In this document: positions 55,422 through 63,947 of the stretch, piece after piece | Layout: each line of letters opens with the position of its first letter | Numbering within the stretch: position 1 is the stretch's first letter | NCBI GenBank assembly: GCA_001048675.1 | Contig: CCKK01000002.1 | Location: 1-64,000, forward strand | From: Vibrio diabolicus | GTDB lineage: Bacteria; Pseudomonadota; Gammaproteobacteria; Enterobacterales; Vibrionaceae | Length of the DNA stretch: 64,000 nt | Direction: 5' to 3' | Translations under genes and position numbers: made by a program | Notes under the pieces: model-generated | The model's database searches: none | What the model was told of the DNA's origin: nothing | What the model saw: the letters and a program-made list of their open reading frames with translations, nothing else

Positions 55422-56117
55422 ATGATTACAAAACGGCACCTTAGAAAAGTATGGAAGAATGAAACTAAAGTTTCAGAAGACTATTTAGTGATTATAAGCA
55501 AAGAACTTTCTATGAAGATCTCTGAATGTAAGTTAGACAGTGAACTGAGACTGTCACACTTTGTCGCTCAATTAGTAAAAGAGGTTGGTCCTGGAATGAG
55601 AATGGAGGAAAACCTGAATTATTCAGTTCAAGGATTGAAAAGCACTTTCAGAGTCTATCGGAATAGGCCGGAGTTAGCTGAAAAGCACGGGAGAAAAAAT
55701 GCCATCAATCAAAAAGCAAACCAAGAAGCGATAGCAAATAATGCCTATGCCATGAAAATAGGCAATGGTGATGCAAGTACCGGAGATGGATGGAAATATC
55801 GCGGTAGAGGAATGATACAGTTAACAGGGAAAGGAAACTATTTAGCGACAGAAAGCATACACGCAAATATTTGGAACGAAAATACGAGTTTCTCTTCTTC
55901 GCCCCAGTTAGTTGCTCAACCTAAATATGCCATCAGGACTGCTATGATTTTTTGGCTGAAGAATAAACTATATTTAAAAGCCGATAAGGGAGCATCTAGA
56001 ACGGTAACTGATAGTATTACTAGGGTTATTAATAAAAATACAGATTCATATGGACAACGACATGAGATATTTACCGAACTGTATAAAAAAGGTATTTTCA
56101 AAGAAATTTTTAAGTAG
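55422..56117 (+). CDS. GH19-type lysozyme/chitinase domain protein
   Basis: 231 residues without signal peptide. The GH19 core is visible: FVAQLVKEVGPGMRMEENLNYS offers Glu54 and Glu63 as the catalytic pair, and GDGWKYRGRGMIQLTGKGNY is the substrate-cleft signature shared with phage endolysins. It probably cuts peptidoglycan (or chitin). The lack of a Sec signal, the low GC and the overlapping signal-bearing gene downstream suggest a secreted antibacterial toxin with immunity gene, for example a type VI effector; a prophage relic lysin is the alternative. RBS GGAGGGA. Confidence 0.8.
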   Translation: MITKRHLRKVWKNETKVSEDYLVIISKELSMKISECKLDSELRLSHFVAQLVKEVGPGMRMEENLNYSVQGLKSTFRVYRNRPELAEKHGRKNAINQKANQEAIANNAYAMKIGNGDASTGDGWKYRGRGMIQLTGKGNYLATESIHANIWNENTSFSSSPQLVAQPKYAIRTAMIFWLKNKLYLKADKGASRTVTDSITRVINKNTDSYGQRHEIFTELYKKGIFKEIFK

Positions 56118-56589
56118 GGCTTTTGGAGCTTGTTTGATAGTACATTACCCTGCATTTTCCTTTCAGTTAACTAGTGTCGACGATGGTTATTTGCTGACTG
56201 ATAATAAGTTTGAATCGGATTATATGGTATATACTCCGGGCGCGAAGGAAGCGGAAATTACTGATGCATATGACTTCGCTTGTGTTGGTAGCAAAATCGA
56301 AGTGGTTAAAATTAGAAGTGAAATTAACAATGCCGTGACTCATGGAGAGCAGCTCCAATATTACTTTTTTCTTGTTACTGAGAATAAAGCTTACTGGCCA
56401 CTTAGAATTGTTGAATCTTTCCAGACCGTGGACAAAGATTCCCAGGAATTAGTATCAGAACATTTACCTTTCACAAAGCATGATGACCTTGGGTTAGCTT
56501 GTGATTTGATTAGACCTCAGGTTAAAAGCTATTACTTTTACCAAGCTTTTGAAGCGATACCTAAACATACCAACAATAAAGGCGACTGA
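56050..56589 (+). CDS. Candidate periplasmic immunity protein for the GH19 enzyme
   Basis: 179 residues, overlapping the lysozyme gene by 68 bp. ATG at 56050 or, four codons on, 56062 may be used. A basic N-terminus and hydrophobic stretch (SRAFGACLIVHYPAFSFQ) look like a signal peptide. The mature part is beta-rich with two Cys and no recognised family. Overlap with a cell-wall hydrolase gene and export to the hydrolase's site of action fit an immunity role. AT-rich like its partner. Confidence 0.6.
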   Translation: MDNDMRYLPNCIKKVFSKKFLSRAFGACLIVHYPAFSFQLTSVDDGYLLTDNKFESDYMVYTPGAKEAEITDAYDFACVGSKIEVVKIRSEINNAVTHGEQLQYYFFLVTENKAYWPLRIVESFQTVDKDSQELVSEHLPFTKHDDLGLACDLIRPQVKSYYFYQAFEAIPKHTNNKGD

Positions 56590-56629
56590 ATTAGTCGACT
56601 TTATTGTGTCGGCTGTAGAGCTGTAGTGT

Positions 56630-57028
56630 TTATTGCTCTTTAGGGCAGAGTTCACCTTTCTTGGCGTGTCTTTCGATCATGTAATCGCCTCGGGCACTGT
56701 GCAGAACGATCGCATTCCAGACTTGGCCATCTTGCAACTCGAACTCAAACGCATAATGGGTGCCGCCGACCATTTTCGTTCTCACCTCATGAATTGCTTT
56801 CAATTTATCATCGGCATTCATTTGATAAAGCACCATGTTGAGTGAGCGTCTGGCGTCAGGAGTTGCTTCAGCAAGTTGCCAGTGGCCCTGCTCGTCTGTT
56901 GCGGAGCAAATAGACCGCATTTTACTTTTCATGGCGGATGACATCTGCTTGTCTACGGCCAATGCATTTGGTGAAAACAGTGGAACCGTCAAAGGAATCA
57001 AAGTTACCAGAAACCGCTTTAAGGTCAT
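56630..57028 (-). CDS. Cystatin-like periplasmic protein
   Basis: 132 residues: signal peptide to ALA, then a ~100-residue domain whose EVRTKMVGGTHYAFEFELQD stretch resembles the cystatin QxVxG loop and following strand. Two Cys remain. It may inhibit cysteine proteases in the periplasm, but the key loop is imperfect, so this is tentative. Independent of its neighbours. Confidence 0.6.
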   Translation of the reverse strand: MTLKRFLVTLIPLTVPLFSPNALAVDKQMSSAMKSKMRSICSATDEQGHWQLAEATPDARRSLNMVLYQMNADDKLKAIHEVRTKMVGGTHYAFEFELQDGQVWNAIVLHSARGDYMIERHAKKGELCPKEQ

Positions 57029-57104
57029 AAAAACACTCCGTTGTTTTACTCTTGCTTGAGTATAGACCTCAATGGCTTCAGATGTGGTGCAGTAGACTCT
57101 GGGC

Positions 57105-57203
57105 CTACAATATCGCAGTTCGTATCAACGAACTGATGATAAACAAGGCGACCACGCTTGCCAGCCAAATGCCAATGAACCACAAAATGGGTTTTAGTTT
57201 CAT
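57105..57203 (-). CDS. DUF2474 small membrane subunit of the bd-type oxidase
   Basis: 32 residues, MKLKPILWFIGIWLASVVAL then a second half ending IRTAIL. One membrane helix with the WLASVVAL core typical of DUF2474, which follows cioB genes as CydX follows cydB. Its ATG overlaps the cydB stop (TAATG), showing translational coupling. Probably stabilises the oxidase haem site. Confidence 0.82.
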   Translation of the reverse strand: MKLKPILWFIGIWLASVVALFIISSLIRTAIL

Positions 57204-58201
57204 TAGTGATATCCCTCTCCACGTTTCATCTTACCGCGGAAAACCCAATACGAATAAGCCGTGTAGGCTATGATCAGAGGAAGTAATACCACCGCACCGG
57301 CAAGTAAAAATGCCAAACTTTTATCTGGCGCGGCGACGTCTTGATAAGTGAGTGCGAATGGGACCAAGTAAGGAAATGTACTGACACCGAAACCCATCGC
57401 GGAAACAAGAAACAGGCCGATGGCAAGTACATAGGCACGAACAGCTTTGTGGTCGAGTAAGGCTTTGAATAGCTGCCAAATGAGTGCCGCTACAATAATT
57501 GGTAAGATGAAAAACAGCAGCGAGTTTGGTAATGAGAACCAACGTTCAAAGACGATATGTTGGCTCAATGGCAACCACAAACTGGCGATGAATATACAGG
57601 CTACCATTGCTAGCCCCCATCGTCGCGCGACCACGTAGTAACGCCCCATCAGCTCTTCTGGAAGCTTGATTAATAACCAGCATGAACCAAGCAGAATATA
57701 AGCACAAACAAGCGCCAAGCCACAAAATACGCTAAATGGCGAAAGCCAATCAAACCATCCACCTGCGTATGCTCGTTCACTAACTTCTATACCTTGGAGC
57801 AGGGTTCCAAGCATAATGCCTTGCATCAATGCCGCGGTGAGTGAACCAATGAAAAAAGCGCTATCCCATAAAAACTTTCCGCGTTGTGTTCGGAAGCGAT
57901 ACTCAAAAGAAACCCCGCGCAGAATTAACCCGAGCAGCATTAAAATCAGGGGAGCATAGAGTGCTGGCATAATGACCGCGTAGGCGAGGGGGAACACGGC
58001 AAAAAGCCCACCGCCGCCAAGAACTAGCCAAGTTTCATTCCCATCCCAAACAGGAGCGATGCTGTTCATCATCATGTCGCGCTCTTCATCGTCATTAGCG
58101 CTTAGGAATAGGATACCAATACCGAGATCAAAGCCATCTAACACGACATAAATCAGAACGGCGAGCCCAATCAAAGCGTACCAAATTAATGCGTAATCCA
58201 T
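57203..58201 (-). CDS. cydB: Cytochrome bd-type (cyanide-insensitive) quinol oxidase subunit II
   Basis: 332 residues, eight or nine membrane helices. YVVLDGFDLGIGILFL and WDGNETWLVLGGGGLFAVFPLAYA are CydB family signatures. RBS GGAGG. Eleven bp after subunit I. Length and the DUF2474 partner point to the CioB branch. Confidence 0.9.
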   Translation of the reverse strand: MDYALIWYALIGLAVLIYVVLDGFDLGIGILFLSANDDEERDMMMNSIAPVWDGNETWLVLGGGGLFAVFPLAYAVIMPALYAPLILMLLGLILRGVSFEYRFRTQRGKFLWDSAFFIGSLTAALMQGIMLGTLLQGIEVSERAYAGGWFDWLSPFSVFCGLALVCAYILLGSCWLLIKLPEELMGRYYVVARRWGLAMVACIFIASLWLPLSQHIVFERWFSLPNSLLFFILPIIVAALIWQLFKALLDHKAVRAYVLAIGLFLVSAMGFGVSTFPYLVPFALTYQDVAAPDKSLAFLLAGAVVLLPLIIAYTAYSYWVFRGKMKRGEGYH

Positions 58202-58212
58202 GAGCTAGCCTC

Positions 58213-59601
58213 CTAGGTTAGATGGTTAGAGTGTGTGATAGCATCGGTTTTCGTGCCATCAGGAAGTCGGCTGTCTAAGCCTTCTTCATAACGAGTTGGA
58301 GACTTGCGCATCAAACGTAGGAGATAGAAGAAGCCTGCTCCAAAAACCACAAAGTAAACCACGATGAACGCCGTCAGGGAGACGCTCACCGCGGCGGCAT
58401 CAATAGGCGATGCCGAATCGGCTGTGGTTAAAAGACCGTATACGGTGTAAGGCTGGCGACCGACTTCGGTGGTTATCCAGCCTGCTAAAACTGCAATGAA
58501 CCCAGCTGGGGCAAACAGCACACAAATACGTTGAAGTGCCCTTGAATCAAAAAGTTTGCGACGTTTTCTTAGCCATAGGCTCCACAAGCCAATAACAAGC
58601 ATGCCAAAACCAAGCGCGACCATTATTCGGAAAGACCAGAAAACGATGGATACAGGAGGGTGTTCTTCCTCTGGAAAAGCATCTAACCCCTTTACTTCGC
58701 CGTTTAGGTCATGAGTTAAAATCAAGCTACCGAGTTTGGGGATTTCCAGTGCGTATTCCATACGTTTTTCTTCATCGTTAGGGATACCGAAGAGAATCAA
58801 TGGCGCGCCTTGGTGAGACTCATAGTGCCCTTCCATCGCGGCAACTTTGGCGGGTTGATGTTCAAGGGTGTTTAATCCGTGCATGTCTCCAGCAACGATT
58901 TGAATTGGTGTCACGATGGCTGCCATCCACATTGCCATCGAGAACATAATTCTGGCTAGTGGATTATGGTTTGCTTTTAATAAGTGATAAGCGGCAATGC
59001 CCGCTACAACAAAGGCGGTAGTGAGGTAAGCGGCGAGCAACATATGGACGAGCCGATAAGGGAAGGAAGGGTTGAAGACAATCGCCCACCAGTCTTCTGG
59101 GATAAACTGTCCGGTTTCGTTGATACTATAGCCCGCTGGTGTTTGCATCCAACTATTAACCGAAAGTATCCAAAACGCAGACAAAAACGTCCCGAATGCA
59201 ACAATACAAGTCGCGGCGAAGTGAAGCTTCTTACCTACCTTATCCATACCGAAAAGCATCACGCCTAAAAACCCCGCTTCGAGGAAAAACGCAGTAAAAA
59301 CTTCATAGCCCATTAGCGGGCCTAGGATTGGGCCTGTTTTGTCGGCAAATACGCTCCAGTTGGTCCCGAATTGATAGCTCAACACGATGCCACTCACCAC
59401 ACCCATACCAAAACTGATGGCAAAGATTTTGAGCCAGTACTTATAGATTTGCATGTACTGTTTGTTGCCCGTTTTTAAGTACAAGCCCTCTAATACAGCG
59501 AGGTAACTTGCCAAACCAATCGTAAAAGCTGGAAAAATAATGTGGAAAGAGACAGTAAAGGCAAATTGGAATCTGGCTAAATCGATGGCGAGTGTGTCCA
59601 T
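58213..59601 (-). CDS. cydA: Cytochrome bd-type (cyanide-insensitive) quinol oxidase subunit I
   Basis: 462 residues from ATG at 59601, where AAGGGA has correct spacing; the ATG two codons upstream abuts that site. Haem ligand His in the first helix (FTVSFHIIFPAFTIG), GRQPYTVYGLL near the C-terminus. Shorter than canonical CydA because the Q-loop is short, the mark of CioA-type oxidases. It oxidises quinol and reduces oxygen without proton pumping, usually under low oxygen or respiratory inhibitors. Confidence 0.9.
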   Translation of the reverse strand: MDTLAIDLARFQFAFTVSFHIIFPAFTIGLASYLAVLEGLYLKTGNKQYMQIYKYWLKIFAISFGMGVVSGIVLSYQFGTNWSVFADKTGPILGPLMGYEVFTAFFLEAGFLGVMLFGMDKVGKKLHFAATCIVAFGTFLSAFWILSVNSWMQTPAGYSINETGQFIPEDWWAIVFNPSFPYRLVHMLLAAYLTTAFVVAGIAAYHLLKANHNPLARIMFSMAMWMAAIVTPIQIVAGDMHGLNTLEHQPAKVAAMEGHYESHQGAPLILFGIPNDEEKRMEYALEIPKLGSLILTHDLNGEVKGLDAFPEEEHPPVSIVFWSFRIMVALGFGMLVIGLWSLWLRKRRKLFDSRALQRICVLFAPAGFIAVLAGWITTEVGRQPYTVYGLLTTADSASPIDAAAVSVSLTAFIVVYFVVFGAGFFYLLRLMRKSPTRYEEGLDSRLPDGTKTDAITHSNHLT

Positions 59602-59764
59602 GGGCATTCCCTTTTTAGTTTCGAATTAACAGTTCGCCGAATTGGAAGAGATGAGGGAAGAGCGACGAACAAAATGGAATACGAAGAAGGAAGGCTAAGA
59701 GATTAAAAAAACGATCGCTTTTTACGGCAGTGCGTACCATCTTTTAGATAAAGGAGGAGTTGTT

Positions 59765-61009
59765 ATGAGCCTTAAACACTACTTTGAGAAAGCGACACCT
59801 AAGTTTGGCCCTGGTGGGAAGTATCACAAGTTCTATCCATTGTTCGAAGCTGTCGAAACCATTTTTTACACGCCTGGTAAGGTTAACCAGGGCATGACTC
59901 ACGTTCGAGATAGCATCGATTTAAAACGTATTATGATCATGGTGTGGCTGGCGGTCTTCCCTGCCATGTTCTGGGGTATGTACAACATAGGTCAGCAGTC
60001 CAGCGATGCTTTGTTGTATGGAATGGATCAAGCCTCAGCTCAGCAAGCGCTGGCTTCTTCGTGGCAACTGAGTTGGGTATGGGGCTCGTTAGATGCGGTT
60101 TCACAAGCGGGGTGGGCAAGTAAAATGTGGCTTGGTGCTACTTACTTTCTCCCGGTTTATGCGACGGTGTTTATCGTTGGTGGTTTCTGGGAAGTTCTGT
60201 TTGTTATTGTGCGAAAGCATGAGGTAAATGAAGGCTTTTTTGTCAGCTCTATACTCTTTGCGTTGATCCTTCCTCCGACAATTCCACTGTGGCAAGCGGC
60301 TTTAGGTATCACTTTCGGTATTGTTGTGGCGAAGGAGATTTTCGGTGGTACGGGGCGAAACTTCTTAAACCCAGCTCTGGCAGGGCGCGCGTTCTTATAC
60401 TTTGCTTATCCTGCCAACATGTCCGGTGGTGCCGTGTGGGTCGCGGCTGATGGTTACTCTGGCGCTACTCCACTTAGCCAATGGTATGAAGGTGGGCAAA
60501 GTGCCTTGATAAATAATATGACGGGACAACCAATTTCATGGGGAGATGCTTTTGTTGGTAATTTGCCAGGCTCGATGGGTGAAGTCTCCACTTTATTGAT
60601 TGCACTAACAGGCTTGGTTCTTATCTTTATGAAGATTGCGTCGTGGCGAATCGTTGCAGGCGTGTTGGTTGGTTTAGTGGCGGCTTCATTATTATTGAAT
60701 GCGATCGGTTCGGACTCTAACCCAATGTTCTCCATGCCGTTTTACTGGCACTTCGTGATTGGTGGGGTCGCGTTTGGTACCTTCTTTATGGCGACAGATC
60801 CCGTCTCGGCGGCTTTTACCAATGGCGGTAAATGGGCATACGGACTATTAATCGGTGTGATGACGATTTTTATCCGAGTGCTGAACCCAGCGTATCCAGA
60901 AGGCATCATGTTAGCGATTCTATTTGCTAACTTATTCGCGCCACTTTTCGATTATTTAGTCAAAGAAAGTAATATCAAACGCAGAATGAAAAGGGCGAGA
61001 CCTTCTTAA
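59765..61009 (+). CDS. nqrB: Stand-alone NqrB-like subunit of Na+-NADH:quinone reductase
   Basis: 414 residues, the full NqrB length, ten membrane helices. YSGATPLS carries Thr235 for covalent FMN, and [22 protein letters not shown] and the basic end NIKRRMKR are intact. Strong RBS AAGGAGGAG. No nqrA, C, D, E or F is adjacent, so it is a solitary paralogue. It is divergent from the bd-type oxidase. It may replace NqrB in the main complex or act alone; inference. Confidence 0.87.
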   Translation: MSLKHYFEKATPKFGPGGKYHKFYPLFEAVETIFYTPGKVNQGMTHVRDSIDLKRIMIMVWLAVFPAMFWGMYNIGQQSSDALLYGMDQASAQQALASSWQLSWVWGSLDAVSQAGWASKMWLGATYFLPVYATVFIVGGFWEVLFVIVRKHEVNEGFFVSSILFALILPPTIPLWQAALGITFGIVVAKEIFGGTGRNFLNPALAGRAFLYFAYPANMSGGAVWVAADGYSGATPLSQWYEGGQSALINNMTGQPISWGDAFVGNLPGSMGEVSTLLIALTGLVLIFMKIASWRIVAGVLVGLVAASLLLNAIGSDSNPMFSMPFYWHFVIGGVAFGTFFMATDPVSAAFTNGGKWAYGLLIGVMTIFIRVLNPAYPEGIMLAILFANLFAPLFDYLVKESNIKRRMKRARPS

Positions 61010-61060
61010 AATGAGGGTGACTTCACTGAAAGTTGATTGAAAACTGCACTATATTGAAAA

Positions 61061-61095
61061 GGTCAGAAACATGGGGTTTCTGGCTTTTTATTTTT
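61061..61095 (+). terminator. Terminator between nqrB and tnaC
   Basis: GTCAGAAAC/GTTTCTGGC stem (one G-T), then TTTTTATTTTTAT. It ends only four bases before the tnaC ribosome site, so the tna promoter must overlap it or lie inside it, or the hairpin is part of tna control. Confidence 0.7.
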
Positions 61096-61113
61096 ATCAG
61101 GAGGACGAAGACG

Positions 61114-61212
61114 ATGAGAATAAAGGATATTCTCGATAGCCGTTTGGTGCTGTCGTTCTGGTACAACCTAGACTACTGCTTGTCTCTTCTTAGTAAAATC
61201 TCTTCTCGTTGA
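61114..61212 (+). CDS. tnaC: Tryptophanase leader peptide TnaC
   Basis: 32 residues beginning MRIKDILDSRLVLSFWYNLD, with a good RBS (CAGGAGGA). Trp16 followed by YNLD corresponds to the essential WFNID of E. coli TnaC. Unlike E. coli, where Pro24 ends the peptide twelve residues after Trp, here sixteen residues follow Trp and the end is SSR without Pro. Tryptophan-induced stalling should let transcription reach tnaA. A ~96-bp spacer to tnaA follows. Confidence 0.85.
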   Translation: MRIKDILDSRLVLSFWYNLDYCLSLLSKISSR

Positions 61213-61308
61213 TTTCCTCAATGCAACCGCATTGAAAAGCATTTTATCTATTTGTTTTTTTAGTCTTACGTGATAGCGCGTAGGGCAATGCGTATAAGGA
61301 AATTAACA

Positions 61309-62709
61309 ATGAAACGTATTCCAGAACCTTTCCGTATCAAAATGGTTGAGCCAATCAAAATGACCACTTTGGCAGACCGTGAAGTCGCGTTAAAAGAAGC
61401 GGGTTATAACCCATTTCTTCTTCGTAGTGATGATGTTTATATCGATTTGCTGACTGACTCTGGCACTGGTGCCATGAGTGATAATCAGTGGGCTGGCATC
61501 ATGATGGGGGATGAATCCTATGCGGGTAGCCGAAATTACTACAACCTGTGTGATGCAGTAGAGCACTTCTTTGGTTACAAGCTCACCGTGCCTGCGCACC
61601 AAGGGCGTGGTGCCGAGCAAATTTTGTTCCCAGCTTTGATTGAGCGTATGCGTCAAGTGCGTGGTGGTGAAACGCCAGTATTTATATCGAACTACCATTT
61701 TGATACCACCGCGGGTCACATCGAGCTCAATGGCGGTAAAGCAATTAACGTGGTAACGGAAGAAGCATTCGACACCACTACGCCTTATGATTGGAAGGGC
61801 AACTTTGATATCGATAAGCTGGTGGCAACAATTGAAGCGCACGGTTCACATAACATTTGTGCGATTATCACCACGATTACTTGTAATAGCTCCGGTGGCC
61901 AGCCTGTGTCGATGGAAAACATGCGCAGCGTGTACGAGATTGCAACCAAGTACGATATTCCAGTGGTGATTGACTCGGCTCGTTACTGTGAGAACGCCTA
62001 CTTTATTAAGCAGCGTGAAGAAGGGTACGAAGATAAATCGATTCTGGAAATCATTCGCGAGATGTATCAATACGGCGATATGCTCACCATGTCGGCTAAG
62101 AAAGACCCGATGGTAAACATTGGTGGTATGTGTTGTATTCGTGATCATAAAGAGTTGTTCCAAGCAGTGCAGACACGTTGTGTACCCATGGAAGGGTTTG
62201 TGACATACGGTGGTATGGCTGGGCGTGATATGGAAGCGCTCGCTCGCGGTTTGTATGAAGCGGCGGATGAGGATTTTCTTCACTACCGAATTAGCCAAGT
62301 TCAATACTTAGGTGAGCGCTTACGTGAGGGCGGTATTCCAATTCAATACCCAACGGGTGGTCACGCGGTGTTTGTGGATGCCGCTAAGATTTTGCCACAT
62401 ATTCCAACGGATCAGTTCCCTGCGCAGGTATTGTGTAATGCCTTGTACTTGGAAGCGGGCATTCGAGCAGTAGAGATAGGATCGCTGCTGCTTGGTCGTG
62501 ACCCTGATACGGGTAAACAAAAAGCGTCAGAGTTAGAATTAATGCGTTTGACCATTCCACGTCGTGTCTACACAAACGATCATATGGATTACATTGCGGA
62601 TGCGATTATCGAGCTGAAAAATCGTGCACATGAGTTAAAAGGGCTCACTTTTGAGTATGAACCACCAGTGCTGCGCCACTTTACTGCTCGGTTTAAAGAA
62701 ATCGATTAA
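61309..62709 (+). CDS. tnaA: Tryptophanase
   Basis: 466 residues from ATG at 61309 (AAGGA upstream); earlier in-frame starts are not supported. [17 protein letters not shown] and AHQGRGAEQ are TnaA hallmarks; the PLP lysine is in [13 protein letters not shown]. It splits tryptophan to indole, pyruvate and ammonia. No tnaB permease follows; a terminator does. Confidence 0.95.
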   Translation: MKRIPEPFRIKMVEPIKMTTLADREVALKEAGYNPFLLRSDDVYIDLLTDSGTGAMSDNQWAGIMMGDESYAGSRNYYNLCDAVEHFFGYKLTVPAHQGRGAEQILFPALIERMRQVRGGETPVFISNYHFDTTAGHIELNGGKAINVVTEEAFDTTTPYDWKGNFDIDKLVATIEAHGSHNICAIITTITCNSSGGQPVSMENMRSVYEIATKYDIPVVIDSARYCENAYFIKQREEGYEDKSILEIIREMYQYGDMLTMSAKKDPMVNIGGMCCIRDHKELFQAVQTRCVPMEGFVTYGGMAGRDMEALARGLYEAADEDFLHYRISQVQYLGERLREGGIPIQYPTGGHAVFVDAAKILPHIPTDQFPAQVLCNALYLEAGIRAVEIGSLLLGRDPDTGKQKASELELMRLTIPRRVYTNDHMDYIADAIIELKNRAHELKGLTFEYEPPVLRHFTARFKEID

Positions 62710-62732
62710 TTAAGGTTTGAATATAGAAAAGC

Positions 62733-62762
62733 AAAAGGCCGCGAGTTTCGCGGCCTTTTTCG
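62733..62762 (+). terminator. Terminator of tnaA
   Basis: AAAGGCCGCGA/TCGCGGCCTTT stem with T5 tail, 25 bp after the stop; could also serve the convergent DUF2913 gene. Confidence 0.9.
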
Positions 62763-62783
62763 ATTTGTTTCTTAGCGTTACAG

Positions 62784-63395
62784 TTACGCCAACTCTAATG
62801 TAATGCGAACGAACTGATCGTCCTGGTACTGCACTTCATAATTGAAGGTACCACTGGCGTAAATGCTGCCAAGGAAAAGTGAGCGTTGACTCATTGGTCC
62901 ACGGAACAGCATCGAAATAGGAGCGATTAGGGCGTTATTATCATCGAAGTGCTGATTTAAGTTCTCAGAAAGCACACACAGCAAACAGCCGTGTTGGTCG
63001 TGAGATAAGTCGACGTCTTCCGGTCGAGATAATAATACGGTAGTCCCCAACTTCTTCTCAATCTCGTTAATCAACAGCAAGTAGCTATCTAGATCAGGTT
63101 GAGGGTTACTTGGTTTATCTGCACCCACGCAACGTTCGAGTAACGCTTCCAGATTTCCGTTCTCACCTTTTGCCTGTTGAGTCAAAGACTTTAACGGCTT
63201 TTTAATCAGCTTATAGCGATTACTCTTCAGTTTTGGCTTCAGCCATTTCTGCAGTAAGTCGTTACGCTCTTTAAGGGAGAGACCATCTGAGGACGCGTGA
63301 ATTTTAAAGTGCAGGTGCAATAAAGCGTGAACCGCAAGCTCACTCAGAAGTTGGTTAGCATCTGTAGACTGTCTTGCCTGCTTAGAACTTTGCAT
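62784..63395 (-). CDS. DUF2913-like protein
   Basis: 203 residues, soluble, no signal. ALLHLHFKIHASSDGLSLKERNDLLQKWLKPKLKSNRYK (over 38 residues) resembles the N-terminal core of DUF2913, a family largely confined to Vibrionaceae. A GTTVLLSRPEDVDLSHD segment and a beta-rich C-terminus follow. Function unknown. Monocistronic between the tna operon and tRNA-Leu. Confidence 0.7.
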   Translation of the reverse strand: MQSSKQARQSTDANQLLSELAVHALLHLHFKIHASSDGLSLKERNDLLQKWLKPKLKSNRYKLIKKPLKSLTQQAKGENGNLEALLERCVGADKPSNPQPDLDSYLLLINEIEKKLGTTVLLSRPEDVDLSHDQHGCLLCVLSENLNQHFDDNNALIAPISMLFRGPMSQRSLFLGSIYASGTFNYEVQYQDDQFVRITLELA

Positions 63396-63427
63396 TACAC
63401 TCGAACAAAATTAGGGAAGAAGGATAA

Positions 63428-63511
63428 TGGTGCCGAGAGAGGGACTCGAACCCTCACACCAAAGGCACTAGCACCTCATGCTAGCGTGTCTACCAATTTC
63501 ACCATCTCGGC
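63428..63511 (-). tRNA. tRNA-Leu(GAG)
   Basis: 84 nt including the encoded CCA. GCCGAGA/TCTCGGC acceptor pairs, D arm with GGTAGACACG, anticodon loop ATGAGGT (GAG), long variable arm and T arm GGGTTCGAGTCCC are all present. Confidence 0.95.
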
Positions 63512-63785
63512 ATCATGATGCTCTGAATACTCAGAGGCCTCGAAAAGAAGCACCGCGAATTGTATAACCAAAATCCATCTGTTGGCGAGAGCAAAATGAC
63601 GAATTTTGGATCTTTCGAGTTTGATTGCGTATTTATTGGTCACTTTTGCGTTTTTTACCATCAAAGTCTGTCCTTATGCCCTTACTTTTATTAACAGTAT
63701 GACGACAAAAGAACGTTTTTGCCTAAATTTTGAACGCTTGAACGTTTGCGTAAATAAATGTGATGAATATCTCTTTTTGTTGGCT

Positions 63786-63791
63786 ATACTT
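63786..63791 (+). promoter_or_regulatory. Probable -10 element of the terminal leader RNA
   Basis: TATACT, with transcription expected near 63797. No convincing -35 hexamer stands 17 bp upstream. Apart from this the gap 63512-63785 shows nothing recognised. Confidence 0.5.
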
Positions 63792-63796
63792 GCGTC

Positions 63797-63947
63797 CCGT
63801 TTAAGCGGGAATTAGGGTTTAGTTGTTCAGGACCCTTACCCATACAAGCCGTCACATGGAGCAGGCCAAGCAATACGCTCGCCAGCAGTGAATGACCCCA
63901 CGGACCGGACCAGCTACGTTCAATTGCTTGTATAAGGTAAAAATAAG
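63797..63947 (+). promoter_or_regulatory. Structured ~150-nt leader upstream of the last gene
   Basis: TCCCG/CGGGA (63795-63810) and AGGGT/ACCCT form early stems. ATTGCTTGTAT (63923-63933), next to the ribosome site, can pair with ATACAAGC (63842-63849, 8 bp) or with AAGCAAT (63868-63874, 7 bp), but not both. Such competition beside a start codon suggests a riboswitch or other translational control element. It matches no riboswitch consensus I can recall. Confidence 0.5.

Noticed and set aside
55513-55743. A phage or genomic island around the GH19 gene
   Set aside because: Only a short AT-rich pair is present; no integrase, att repeats or structural genes are visible.
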